Assembly: GCA_025642065.1 (NCBI GenBank)
Contig: JAODUP010000659.1
Location: forward strand, 153,501-217,500
Reading direction: 5' to 3'
DNA: 64,000 nt
Source of the DNA: Paralvinella palmiformis
Lineage: Eukaryota; Annelida; Polychaeta; Terebellida; Alvinellidae
Shown here: one piece after another, positions 36,158 to 48,274 of the stretch
Numbering within the stretch: the first letter of the stretch is position 1
How the letters are laid out: each line of letters begins with the position of its first letter
Position numbers and translations under genes: made by a program
The notes under the pieces: model-generated
The model's database searches: none
What the model saw: only the letters and a program-made list of their open reading frames with translations
Told to the model about the DNA's origin: nothing

Positions 36158-37204
36158 AAGTATAAGGATTGACTTGGACCTCGAGTACCTGGAATTGCTA
36201 ACAAATGAACATCGCCTTTGACCTTAAATCCATTTGATTGTTGTCCTCTTGTAATAACAACTTTCCCATTAATAATTTTCGTGACGATGTTTTACTTTTG
36301 TCTCAGAAATTACATTATTCCAGAAGACGTCGATGCTGATGTAGAATTGAAATATTGAAATTAATACAAGATGTAAAATAGCACATCTAAGTCTATAATG
36401 ATATCATAACAATGCTAAATCGAGTAATATCGATAACTTTTAAATTGGTTGACGAGTCAATTAGTAAGTTTTAAAAGCTAATGGCGACGGCTACATTATG
36501 ATAAACAGTTTATTTGATAAACATATGAAAATAGCATTTTCAGTATGTTTTCAAATAGTCTTATTGTAAATTGGATGTCTTCATAACAATTATCATTTAA
36601 CCAAAACAACAACAACATCAATAATAATAATAACAATTTAAGCAAAGAGTCTAGGTAATGAGAGCTATATAATAAATTGAGATTGTAGAAAAACTAAATA
36701 AATTACTTAATACTTAAGTTCCTCAATTATATCAACATACATGATGATGATAAAATGGCGGTAATAATAGAAATATTTACAAATGTTGCTCTATATTTTA
36801 TGTATATAATAATAAATACGAGTTGATTTAGGTAGGTCATAACATTCTGTACATCGTCACTGTTCCATGTTTTATCCAAACTGATATAACAAGACAAGAA
36901 ATGTACAGATATCTGTTGTCAGGATATAAATTACGGTGAGTGTACAAAGACGTATTATTCTTTTTATACAGATATAATGATAATTATTGATTTTAATCAT
37001 AAAATAACTGATATTAATAAATGATTGAAGTAAACAATTGGTTCATTACCGGACTGATGCTAGGTATTATTCACTAACTGAGTTATTAACTGATTAATGT
37101 TAGAATTAATTGACTATTCGGCTATTCGGCTATATAGTCATTAGCTGACTGAGGTTAGGGATTATTGACTAACTGAGTCATTAACCTACTGATGTTAGAT
37201 AATA
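36158..37204. other. AT-rich non-coding stretch
   Basis: No gene is recognised. Confidence 0.5.
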
Positions 37205-37378
37205 ACAAGTGGCGTTTTACGGCCACTTTGGTACACATGGCAGGTTAAATAGGCCGAACTACGTCCAAAGGTAATGAAGCGAAGTCGTAGATGAAACACC
37301 ATTCAGATATGTCCACGCCGAGTTTCGAATTCAAGTGGTAGTGATCTGTGATCCAAAGCGCTACCAAGTTAAACCATT
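37205..37378 (-). mobile_element. tRNA-derived SINE, copy 1
   Basis: Minus-oriented relative of 40720-40905. Shared plus-strand blocks are TTTTACGGCCACTTT, CCACGCCGAG, GTGGTAGTGATCTGTG and TCCAAAG. The tRNA-like head is at the right end. The copy is worn. Confidence 0.65.
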
Positions 37379-37379
37379 T

Positions 37380-38700
37380 TCTCATGATTATTTATCTAGA
37401 AATGTGATCTTTCAATCGTACTAATCTTTCAATCCCATAAAAGGCAATTATTAACTTGTTTTTATTTGTACACGTGGTCAATGATACCGGATGTTGTTAT
37501 TTCACAATAAGGCCACATGTCATTGTTTATTTTGATATATCTTTTAGAAAAGTAACAGTTTCAGATTTGACGTAAATGTTGTGGCTAATAATCTAATTTA
37601 TTTACACTCAACTTGGTACAGTTGGATATTATCAGCTCTCTATAGTAAGCTATTTCTAGCTGCTCAATATAGGGCCATAATACACAATAATCCATTCTGT
37701 CCAACAGATACTCAATTATCGCCCACGGGTTGGCGAATGTTTCAAAGTTTAGCAGTGTGGTGGTTGATTCAAGCCAAGAATCTCGCAGTTTCTATTCCAT
37801 CAGCTTTACTAATGAGTCACCATGGTTCATATATGTATCCAATTATCTTCCTTGTTTAAATAGGTCACTGTGGTCGGATTAGAAATGTTCAGGTAGCCCT
37901 AAATGGTAGTTTAAGAGTTGTGAGTTATATAGGCATTAGTACGATTATAGGTGCATTTGATGTACATCGTATGATCATTGTGATCATAATTATGTAATCG
38001 TTACATCAGTATTGTGTCATCATTGTATCATCATGCCAATCAAAAATAAGTTCTTCTGTTTACGGGAGTTCTTTCTGTCCTTCTTTCTTTAAAAGAGTTA
38101 AGTTCACGCTAATTTTAGCTATTCCGATCCATCCATAGAATCGGATGAATAAATTGTTTTATTTAAAAATCTTCGTTTTTTGTCCTAGAGCTACCTTCTG
38201 TTGACCTTTATTAATATCGAGCTGCTCTCAATGTTCTATAGGATCTATTGCTGGCCTTCAATATCTTCACTAGCGAGCCAGCCAGTAGCCATTTACTTTG
38301 ATAACAAGATTTCCAACATCTCTCTGGGGATTTGTCACTTGTCTGAGGCGAAATAAATCGGATAAATTACCGTCTTTAACCAGATTTTGTCTACTTATAT
38401 TATTAGCTATCTCTACGGGTATACGTCAGACTCCTGCTGATTGAGGGAATGGATGTAGTACTGCTTATTGACTACAAAAAGGGAATCAACTTGGGTTTAT
38501 CTGAAGTTGCCTGAAGCACGGACTGTCTGATGAACCAAAAGTCAGAAAATTAGATGATGAATAGATAACTAATAAGATTTATATAAAGTTCGTTTACCTG
38601 TCCTATTATTTAGCAATAATCAGAGATTAGGTTACAACATATATTTCTTCCAAAAGTCATAACGGCCTAGTCTAATCTACCAAACTAAGCCCCTGTTATG
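37380..38700. other. Non-coding stretch
   Basis: A 92-residue plus-strand frame at 37581-37859 shows no recognisable domain. Nothing else is recognised. Confidence 0.4.
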
Positions 38701-38705
38701 CCTAT

Positions 38706-38712
<7 letters not shown>

Positions 38713-38756
<44 letters not shown>
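38713..38756. repeat. (AT)n microsatellite
   Basis: About 44 bp of AT after a short CA run. Confidence 0.93.
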
Positions 38757-38761
<5 letters not shown>

Positions 38762-38848
38762 CCTCTGGCATAAGATTACGGGGGGTTTCTTTGACATGTA
38801 TGTGACAATGTCTCTAGTTTAATGAAATGTCAAAATAAAAGCCGATAA

Positions 38849-39029
38849 GGATAGATAGATAGTTAGATAGCTAGATATATAGTTAGATAGCTAGATAGAT
38901 AGGTAGATAGGTATGTATGTAGGTAGGTAGACAGGCAGGTAGGCAGGCAGGTAGGCAGGCAGGCAGGTACGCAGGCAGGCAGATACGTAGTAGGTAGGTA
39001 AGTAGGTAGGTAGGTAAGTAGGTAGGTAA
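38849..39029. repeat. Tetranucleotide-rich tract
   Basis: Changing tetranucleotides along the tract: TAGA, TAGG, GCAG and back to TAGG/TAAG. This suggests successive point changes followed by expansion. Confidence 0.9.
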
Positions 39030-39590
39030 AAGTCTACTCTACCCTTTACAGTCTACTCTACCCTCTACAATCTACTCTAACCTTTATAGCCTAGTTTACG
39101 CTCTACAGTCTATTCTCAGGTCTATAGTATAATCTGATCTTAAAACTCTAGTTTAGGCTCTATAGTCTAGTTTAAGATATACAGTTTAGTCTAGGCTATA
39201 CAGTCTAGTTTAAGCTCTACAGTCTAGTTTAAGCTCTACAGTCTAGTTTAAGCTCTACAGTCTAGTTTAAGCTCTACAGTCTAGTTTAAGATCTACAGTC
39301 TAGTCTAGGTTCTAGAGTCTAGTCTAGTTTCTACAATCTAGTTTAAGCTCTACAGTCTAGTCTAGGCTCTACAGTATAGTTTATGCCATACAGTCTAGTC
39401 TAGGCTCTACAGTCTAGTCTAGGCTCTACTGTCTAGTCTGAGGTCTATAGTATAATCTGATCTCAGCAGTCTAATTTAGGCTCTGCAGTCTAGTCTAGGA
39501 TCTATAGTATAGCTTAAGCTATACATTCTAGTATTAGCTCTACAGTCTAGTTTAAGCTCTACAGTCTAGTCTAGGCTCTACTGTCTGGTC
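39030..39590. repeat. 19-bp minisatellite, about 28 copies
   Basis: The core is TCTAGTTTAAGCTCTACAG (19 bp), with variants TCTAGTCTAGG and CTATAG. Central units at 39200-39300 are the most uniform and the edges the most degraded, as expected when an array grows from its middle. Confidence 0.95.
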
Positions 39591-39892
39591 TTCTCATTGA
39601 AAACGAATTTCATGCTGTAATTATTCGTTAAAATGGATAAATAAGCTTAAGTTACTAGTATAAAAGAGTTGTTTATTATTGTGTATTATAAAGGTGAAAC
39701 ATTCTTAATAAAAACACACATAATTGAATTATAATTAGATTATGGGTTTTTTTCTTCTTAATATTAGATACGTGGTAATATTAGATATTAGATATATGTT
39801 GATTCTATTATTATAACATTTTGTCAGAAATGGAAAATAATATTCACATGCAACAATTAAAGGTTTTTTTTAATACTTGATAAATAAATGAA

Positions 39893-40111
<219 letters not shown>

Positions 40112-40513
40112 GCCCACTGTATAAACTAAGACTGTGAGGAGAGTGTGGTACACACCGCGAAGAAGGAGTAAGGTGCACGGTACATACTGGAGAGGGAGGG
40201 AGGGGCGAGTTAAACGAGTAAAGATAGTATATTGTACGAGGACAATATGTCAAATAACACAGTTATTTAAAAACTTTATAGTAGAAACTTCGACACTTTC
40301 AGTAGAGAATCTCGCCCCAGAATCTCCTTCACATACATGTCATTTGAATGTTTTACGTTTTAAGCGACCTCCAAATTAAACTGTGGCAGATCACGTGTTA
40401 ATATGACATTCGCCTTCTTCTGGAAACACTCTCCCGGATTAGAATCGTTCCCTAACTAACCAATCCGTTAGTCGTGTCGTCCAGTTACTATATTCGTTAT
40501 CGTGCCGACCTCT

Positions 40514-40649
40514 CGTCGGCGATCCATCGGGCCGTCATCGGCGTTTGTGTATTCCTAGCTAAGTAGTCTTGATTGGGAATTAACACGTCGGCGATCCATC
40601 GGGCCGTCATCGGCGTTTGTGTATTCCTAGCTAAGTAGTCTTGATTGGG
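40514..40649. repeat. 72-bp period tandem duplication
   Basis: Two identical 64-bp copies (40514-40577 and 40586-40649), separated by 8 bp. They start CGTCGGCGATCCATCGGG and end TCTTGATTGGG. No substitutions were seen, so the duplication is recent or recently homogenised. Confidence 0.95.
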
Positions 40650-40719
40650 TAGGGACACTCAGTGTTAGTAGCCAGAATATAATTATTGAAGAATTAATCT
40701 TTGAAGATGCTAATGATGA

Positions 40720-40905
40720 TTGATGTTTTACGGCCACTTTTGTGCACAAGGTAGGCTAAATGGGCCGAGCGACCTCCAAAGATAATGAGACGACATCAAA
40801 GACGAAGTAACCTTCACATAAGCCCACGCCAAGATTCGAACACGGGTGGTAGTGATCTGTGGTCCAACACACTACCGCTAGACGACGGAGGAGCCCCATT
40901 GATCT
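40720..40905 (-). mobile_element. tRNA-derived SINE, copy 2
   Basis: On the minus strand the head reads GTCGTCTAGCGGTAGTGTG, then CGTGTTCGAATCTTGGCG (B-box region). A body follows, ending GTGGCCGTAAAACATC. It is better preserved than the copy at 37205. Its ends do not form an acceptor stem, so it is not a tRNA gene. Confidence 0.75.
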
Positions 40906-41007
40906 TTGAACTAATAAAATAAATAATAAAGTCGGAACAAACAACAATCAACAATGAAGATATTAATAACTAGATGAGTGTGTGTCGGTGTTAATTCTGA
41001 ACAAGTA

Positions 41008-41038
<31 letters not shown>

Positions 41039-41300
41039 CTAAATTTGTTAACGAACCCTTAGTAGCGGAAACCATTAAACGTCACTGTATATCGATAACT
41101 CAATTAAATATATCTAAATCATTTCAATAAACACACAGCTACCTGGAATAATACAAATCTGTATGTGGATGATTACATGTCGCTAAAGACACTTCGTTAT
41201 TTTAAACTGATAATTGTACTCTCATCACCGAAAGATTAATTTACGAGTTTCTCAATGTTGTACCCGAATCGGGATAACGGGTAACCCTTATTTCGAACTG

Positions 41301-41356
<56 letters not shown>
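41301..41356. repeat. (AT)n(GT)n microsatellite
   Basis: Short AT run followed by about 40 bp of GT. Confidence 0.93.
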
Positions 41357-41358
<2 letters not shown>

Positions 41359-41904
41359 ATAAAGATAGTTAAGGCGCTGGCACAGGTGTTATACTTTCAT
41401 TCAAGCAACAATTAACTCCAAACTGATTTTAAAAAAATATTTAATTGTAAGTATAATTAATTACCGGTAAAATTAGAGAAAAATTAAAAGAAAAAGGAAA
41501 ATTTCTAAAATAATCCAAAAGAGGATAATCTAAATATAAAAAAGAAGAAACTATGATTAAAACAAAACCAGGCTTTGTGTCGAACACTACGGCCAAGAAA
41601 GATTAAACCTAAAATGGAGAAATAAAATATTAATACACAGTATGAATAATGTGTTAATAATATCAGCATAAATCAGAATAAATTCAGATTAATACTAATA
41701 GCAGCGATATAACACGACTCAACCCAATAGCAACGACCGGTTTCGACCTATTCAAGTCTTCATCGGGTTGCATAGAATGTGCAAAGATAATTATGTTGCC
41801 ACATACTGCTAAGGTCAATGAATTGTATATGTAACTACAGTTGCTATGTTATGTAAAACTTAACAACCACATTACCTATACGCAATGCCATTTATGTGTG
41901 TGCG

Positions 41905-42656
41905 TTTTAGGGTACATAGTAAGAGGCAACAGGCACAGAGCATCAACATATCTAAACATCCTTCGAAACCTATCTCCATAAATCTAAATACAACTATACA
42001 TACATTAATCTAAAAATAAAATGTTCCATACCTCCACATATTGATAAATGTGTGCGTATACCTAAGCATGTGTCTGGTCTACTCATCAGCCTGTGGGAAC
42101 CAGCTAATTCGCTTTTCGTACGCGACAAATATGTCACGCCCACAGGAAAGCGGCTACATGCAGGCTACGTACAAAAAGCGGAAGCACGTAAAAAACATAC
42201 CATTTGATACCACAGCTCGGAACAAACAACACGTGCGTGTGGTTCAATGGTGACTTGCTACATACATATCATAACTATTTTGACACCACAGTTTACATTC
42301 AACAGTAATTTTCTGTGGTCCAAAAGAAACCTGTATATAAAACATTTCGACACCTCAGATGCTGACCTCAGCTTTATTCTGGGTTCGAATAGCTGAATAA
42401 ATCCTACCTATATGAACCGTGTATCAATACACGTCCGACTGGTCTGGCGTCGAAGTTCTTCTCTTAACCTAAGTGAAAATTCAAGCCCTATATATACCCT
42501 CAGCGTGTTAACAAACATTACAGTTTGTTCATAACAAAGAGAATGTACACTAACTCAGTATGGACTCATTGAAGTGATTTAACTAAAATAAAAACAAAGT
42601 AGCAATACTACACAAGGGATTATTACTGGACTAGAACGAAATATCGTCTCAAACCA
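41905..42656 (-). mobile_element. Structured 3' region of LINE family, copy C
   Basis: About 750 bp. The left 200 bp is almost identical to copy A and the whole is related to copy B. On the minus strand it ends in CCCTAAAACGCACACACA, the CA-rich tail type. The possible pseudoknot is at 42090-42181. In plus-strand RNA two of its pairs would be C-A mismatches, but in minus-strand RNA both become G-U pairs. This supports minus as the transcribed strand. No coding frame is present. Confidence 0.65.
42090..42181 (-). other. Conserved pairing: hairpin and possible pseudoknot (copy C)
   Basis: CCTGTGGG (42090-42097) with CCCACAGG (42139-42146). CGCTTTTCGTACG (42110-42122) with CGTACAAAAAGCG (42168-42180). 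A hairpin sits between them around GCGACA-AATA-TGTCAC. The order of helices is the same as in copy B. Confidence 0.55.
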
Positions 42657-42784
42657 AATTATACACCTCTTTTCTTATTAAAGAGAAGCTGTAGTGTATA
42701 TTATATACATGTAATATCGTACTTCAGGTAAATGTTTAAATATATTAATTATATGTGACTGTCTATTGGTCACGGTTAAGCCGA

Positions 42785-43270
42785 TCACCAACTAATGTTT
42801 GACAGTTTACTGGGAATTGGTAAGACAGTCATCCACCAACTAGTATATAATAGTTTACTATGGATTGGTAAGACAGTTATCCACCAACTAGTGTTTGACA
42901 GTTTACTTATAATTGGTAAGACAGTCATCCACCAACTAATGTATGACATTTTACTGCATATTGATAATACAGTCATCCACCAACTAGTGTATGACAGTTT
43001 ACTGGGAATTGGTAAGACAGTCATCCACCAACTGGTGTATAATAGTTTACAAGGGATTGGTGAGACAGTGTATTGAGAATTGGTAAAACAGTCATCCACC
43101 AACTAGTGTATAATAGTTTACAGGGGATTGGTAAGACAGTCATCCACCAAATAGTGTATGACAGTTTATTTGGAATTGGTAAGACAGTCATTCACCAACT
43201 AGTGTATAATAGTTTACTGTGTATTGGTAAGCCAGTCATCCACCAACAAGTGCAGGATAGTTTACTAGGG
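42785..43270. repeat. 48-bp minisatellite, about 10 copies
   Basis: Units contain ATTGGTAAGACAGTCATCCA and CCAACTAGTGTATGACAGTTTAC. As 48 is a multiple of three, both strands stay open for about 90-105 residues with a 16-residue period. There is no start context, splice site or domain to support coding. Confidence 0.95.
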
Positions 43271-44779
43271 ATGGGCAAAACGAGTATCCACTTATATATT
43301 GCGCTTTTCTGCTTATTGTCTTCTTACAAATTATCTTTTTTATAATTTTTGGTGGGGATGTAGGTGTCATCCCGATGTTATAATGGGACAGATCCTATAT
43401 CAATCGGCTTTGATCACCTACAATTGGGTATGTATGAAATGTTTAAATATCCCTACTTCAAATGTACAAGTTTTAACATTTATTTATCGAATGTATATGT
43501 AAATTGAATCTGGAGGGAATATTGTATATTAATATGTTATTTGTTATATATTTTCACCCAAACATTTTATGTTAATCATTTATTTTGTCTTGTAAACATT
43601 TATGTTGATTGAATAGTATTTATCACTAACATTATCTGATTATTTTTATCGACTATAAAAAAACATTACTTGCTCCCAATTTTATTGTCATTTACTCTTT
43701 AATAATAAACAGCTTCTTCTATAAATTTATTATGTTCTTGTATCTTTGAAGAGTATGTCATTTAGTTCATGTTTACATGACTTCAAACCAATTTTCGCAC
43801 AATTAATAAAAATGATTGCATCTATCGCCGTAATGAGTGTACAATTTATTAATGCGGAATATTTGTGTCCCAGAATCTTGTTAATTTAATTTTAAAAATG
43901 ATATGAATTTAGTTGATTTGAGATTTTTTCCACATTAAATCCTTTGTAAATGATTATTTATCTGAAAAATTATCCTCCTTTTTGCAAACAATATAAACGA
44001 GTTCCTATTTAGTAGAACGTGTGTTAATTTTCGTTGTTTATTCGGTTTATGACATTACCTACATATTATTAAAAATAAAATCGATAGTCTTAAAGAATTA
44101 CCTATCTAATCTGCAGATTTAAAGCTACATATTTTTCTGCCACGTCATAAAAGATTTATTTAAATTTATTTTTAAACTAGTTTTATTTGCTTATGCGGTA
44201 TTACGCCAAATGTTTGTTTATTATGAAAAAATAATTACGAAATCTATATAAACATATTAATATTTCGTCATAAATATCCGTTGTTCTTGTTATCATATTG
44301 CATCTCGATCCAGACCTGGAGATGTTGATCATCATCCATTAAACTCTTACCAAAACCTTGAAAAATCCAGATTACAAGGAATTAATTTAGTCCTATAACA
44401 ATATAAATAGGTCTTACCGGTAATTAATCACCCCTTAAGGTACTTATGGTGATGTGTTGAACGTTTGTGATGTGTTTTAATGCTGTTAATCAGTGAATAA
44501 TCATTTACACTGTTTTAATTATTAAGTGTGAATATAATTTTACATTTTATTGTCAACAAAGCACTCACTCTAAGAAATCAATGACAAAGAACGGACAGAA
44601 TAATCAGATAAAACTCAATATGTCACTTGTAAACAATACATTATATGTTTAGCTTTAGCGCCATATTGTTATTATATCATAGTCTTAGTATTTTCTTCGG
44701 AAATATAATTAATGATAAAAGTAATCATAATCATGATTTGTACGTCAAAGTGTAAAATAATTATGTTTCGAATGAGCTT
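43271..44779. other. AT-rich non-coding stretch
   Basis: No gene is recognised. Confidence 0.5.
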
Positions 44780-44925
44780 TTTAGTCTCAGTACTTGTCAT
44801 ACCTGAGACATGAAGTCGAATGACAAATCTCATAAATACAGCCATCAGCCGGATTCTAACCCACAACCTGGAGATTTGGTTGGAAGGCCTCATTATTAAG
44901 ATATGAGCTAGACTGGAAATAGAGT
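44780..44925 (-). mobile_element. tRNA-derived SINE
   Basis: Minus-strand head TAGCTCATATCTTAATAATG, then GGTTGTGGGTTAGAATCC (B-box region), body with TTTATGAGATTTGTC and end GTACTGAGACTAAAAAGCTC. It belongs to the same family as the copy at 51951-52126. Confidence 0.6.
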
Positions 44926-45640
44926 GTAACTAGAGTGGCACTATACTGACACCTGGATGACACTTTATTGTTGTTTATGTTACGGAATATTCTAACTTTT
45001 GTCATCTATAATCAGGTTAACATCAAATAAATAAACATACAAACATGAACCATGACAGCAGAAAAGTGGCAATCATCAAGATTCAGACAGTCATTAAGAG
45101 AACTTAAACTTACTTCTTCCTGATTCTTAACCACCACCGTATTATACATTTTTTAAATGTACAATGTCAAATGTCACAATTGAGAGGTCAACTGTGACGA
45201 CATTGTTTTAATAAATTATTTAATATTAATATTAAGAAGATACTGTCATCTTAATTCCAGTAGAAAACATTTGAACAGATACATTTATCTGATATCTTCA
45301 ACAAATTTAAAGTTTGAAGTAACCTGTTATAATATTTTGGCGAATATCTATAATTAATTTAATTCATCTACAGGTAAACAAGGAAAACAAGGTAGTTTAT
45401 TAATTGAGTGTATCTTAGTTTTAAAATGTTCATGGTTTTGACTGTGATTGATATTTAATCTAAAATGAAGACTTCTGTATAGAAAGTATAATTTATTTGA
45501 TATTTTTAGGATGGTTATTAACATCAAAATAACTAAAACATGGATAGATCTCACGTCGTGGTGCAGCTGATAGCGTATTCCAATGCAAATGTCCAAGAGG
45601 TGGTGCTGGCTGTTTCAGATGTTTCATTCAGTATTTAAAT
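44926..45640. other. Non-coding stretch
   Basis: No gene is recognised. Confidence 0.45.
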
Positions 45641-45644
45641 GGGG

Positions 45645-45716
45645 TGCTCTGGTAGCGAAACGGTTAGACAGCAAACCTGCAGGTTATTGGGTTATAATCT
45701 GACCCATAATAATAAT
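45645..45716 (+). mobile_element. tRNA-like SINE head
   Basis: CTCTGGTAGCGAAACGGTTAGACAGC and GGTTATTGGGTTATAATC resemble A- and B-box regions. It runs straight into an (AAT)n shared with the oppositely oriented SINE end beside it. Confidence 0.5.
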
Positions 45717-45860
45717 AATAATAATATGTGACATTTATATAGCACCCTATTCAACTAGAAGCTGCTCTAAGGCGCTTCACAATATTAGTATTACCTGTTT
45801 ATGTAGGATGATTCAATAAGGAATTCTCCCTCACCTATACGTTCCAGGTGTGACCAGACA
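45706..45860 (-). mobile_element. SINE/LINE 3' end, minus orientation
   Basis: Reverse complement ends GCGCCTTAGAGCAGC...GGGTGCTATATAAATGTCACATATTATTATT, matching the 3' end at 28740-28797. The head-to-head arrangement with 45645-45716 means two insertions meet at the AAT repeat. Confidence 0.65.
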
Positions 45861-46638
45861 AAACAGGTAAACATAACAATCTACTGACACATACTTAAAG
45901 AGTTCCAGCACCATCTTTATTGAATCCACAAATCGATTTACATTTGATGTTAAGACATATGATCGTTATTGACAAATAATCATAATTAACAAAAGATTTT
46001 TATATATGACAGAATATGCACAAAATCAAAGATAACCGACAGATGATGGGAAACTGCATACTTGAAAAATATGCAATTATTTTAAACCTGTCTCCCTCAT
46101 TTGAATTGCATAAGATAGTATAACTACTCTCTGTCGAAGGAACACTCGCTAATTTCCAGCATGAAGCGTAACGTAATTCGTCACTCTTTCTACTCCATTC
46201 ACTGAAGTATTACGAGACTTTTGGGAAATGTTTACATCTGAAGCTCATCACGGTCTCGTAATTAGAGACCAACCTAACACTACAGTCTCTGTATTATACA
46301 ATAGCTGTCGTATCTCCCTTATACTGGACATACTGCATACAAAGTGACCGAGACTAGACTTTACTATAAGAGGCTTAGAAGGCAAGATTGTTATTATGTT
46401 CTTAATTGTATTGTCCTGCTCTAGTAAGTCCAATACTCAATCAGTTGCGTTTTCTACATAAAATTCTATTTTACATAAAGCTAAATTTAGCTGACTGACG
46501 TTCTGTATTAGCACTGACCTATACATTAACTGGATCAGTAATATCCCATAAAAATTAAACAAATTCAAATGAACTCAGCTACCTTCAAACACCGGATATA
46601 ACACATTACGCCTACTAGTAACGTTTAGTTTAGTCGCC

Positions 46639-46640
<2 letters not shown>
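45861..46640. other. Non-coding stretch
   Basis: No gene is recognised. Confidence 0.45.

Positions 46641-46714
<74 letters not shown>
46641..46714. repeat. (AAT)n microsatellite
   Basis: About 24 pure AAT units. Confidence 0.95.
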
Positions 46715-46715
<1 letters not shown>

Positions 46716-46744
46716 TAACTTACGACACTAACAGAAACATTATC

Positions 46745-47677
46745 CTGATGTACACAATAGTAATATACAAAGACACACTTCTGATATACAAAGAAACACT
46801 TCTGACATACAAAGAAACACTTCTGATATACGAAGACACACTTCTAATATACAGGCACACTTCTGATATACAAAGACACACTTATGATATACAAAGACAC
46901 ACTTATGATATACAAAGACACACTTCTGGTATACAAAGACACACTTCTGATATACAAAGACACACTTCTGATATACAAAGACACACTTCTGATATACGAA
47001 GACACACTTCTGATATACAGGCACACTTCTGATATACAAAGACACACTTCTGGTATACAAAGACACACTTCTGATATACGAAGACACACTTCTGATATAC
47101 AAAGACACACTTCTGATATACGAAGACACACTTCTGATATACAAAGAAACACTTCTGACATACAAAGAAACACTTCTGACATACAAAGAAACACTTCTGA
47201 TATACGAAGACACACTTCTAATATACAGGCACACTTCTGATATACAAAGACACACTTATGATATACAAAGACACACTTATGATATACAAAGACACACTTA
47301 TGATATACAAAGACACACTTCTGGTATACAAAGACACACTTCTGATATACAAAGACACACTTCTGATATACAGGCACACTTCTGATATACAAAGACACAC
47401 TTATGATATACAAAGACACACTTCTGGTATACAAAGACACACTTCTGATATACAAAGACACACTTCTGATATACAAAGACACACTTCTGATATACGAAGA
47501 CACACTTCTGATATACAGGCACACTTCTGATATACAAAGACACACTTGTGATATACAAAGACACACTTATGACATACGAAGACACACTTCTGGTATACAA
47601 AGACACACTTCTGGTATACAAAGACACACTTCTGATATACGAAGACACACTTCTGATATACAAAGACACACTTCTGA
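46745..47677. repeat. 21-bp minisatellite with higher-order structure
   Basis: Unit GATATACAAAGACACACTTCT (21 bp), about 44 copies, with variants at ATAC/ACAC, AAAG/GAAG and CTG/ATG/GTG. A 19-bp short unit (with ACAGGCACACTTCT) starts at 46846, 47012, 47220, 47365 and 47510. Its spacing is 166, 208, 145 and 145 bp, that is 7, 9, 6 and 6 full units plus one short unit. Each short unit shifts the frame, so the minus-strand open frames of up to 240 residues are repeat artefacts. Confidence 0.97.
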
Positions 47678-48225
47678 TGGCCATGTGATGTCTGTATCTC
47701 TCTCCATAAAGGTGTATGATAATCCTAAATAACTGAAAATAACCTCGATCACCTCTCCCGACAATTAATTATCATATTAAATAAACGGATCATCAACTTA
47801 ACGTAAAATCAGAACATATGTCTCGACGTATGTTTATAGATAATAATGTACGGAAAGATAATTAAAGTTGAAATTAAAAATTCGTCAGCCATTTATATTA
47901 AAACAGACTGCGTTATTACGAGTATAAAAGATATTTCTAGTTGTATCAGATTATCCTTTTAATTATATTGTCATGCTCTAAATATCTTTATTAATAAAGT
48001 CTCATATTATTTACCTGTTCGTGTGATTATGTTTCAAGATCGATTTCGGGGAAATGAAATTATCAGCAGACACGCATTCATTGAGAAACGTTATGATGAG
48101 ATATCCTAAGTCGAACGTTATGATTAGATCATTATAAAAAAATCATGGTTCAATCAGGTTGCTTAGCCTGGACACTGGATAATTCTTGGCGAGGGACGTA
48201 TTTCCAGAGAAACAAATATCACAAA
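47678..48225. other. Non-coding stretch
   Basis: No gene is recognised. Confidence 0.45.
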
Positions 48226-48274
48226 CACACTTGTTTACATGCTTTTGACAGTCAAAAGCATGTAAACAAGTGTG
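48226..48274. repeat. Perfect inverted repeat, 24-bp arms
   Basis: Left arm CACACTTGTTTACATGCTTT continues TGAC, then a single A, then the exact reverse complement to 48274. It could extrude as a cruciform, or fold as RNA. It lies about 730 bp beyond the stop codon of the CRAL-TRIO gene. Confidence 0.93.

Noticed and set aside
37581..37859. 92-residue plus-strand frame
   Set aside because: No recognisable domain or exon borders.
38521..38560. CTGATGAACCAAAAGTCAGAAA as a hammerhead core
   Set aside because: Stem II does not pair and no stem I or III partners are visible.
40830..40905. Possible tRNA gene on the minus strand
   Set aside because: The same head is linked to the same body at 37205-37378, so it is a SINE.
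46740..47764. Open frames up to 240 residues in the 21-bp array
   Set aside because: They follow the repeat period, exist on both strands, and 19-bp units shift the frame between blocks, so no single protein is maintained.
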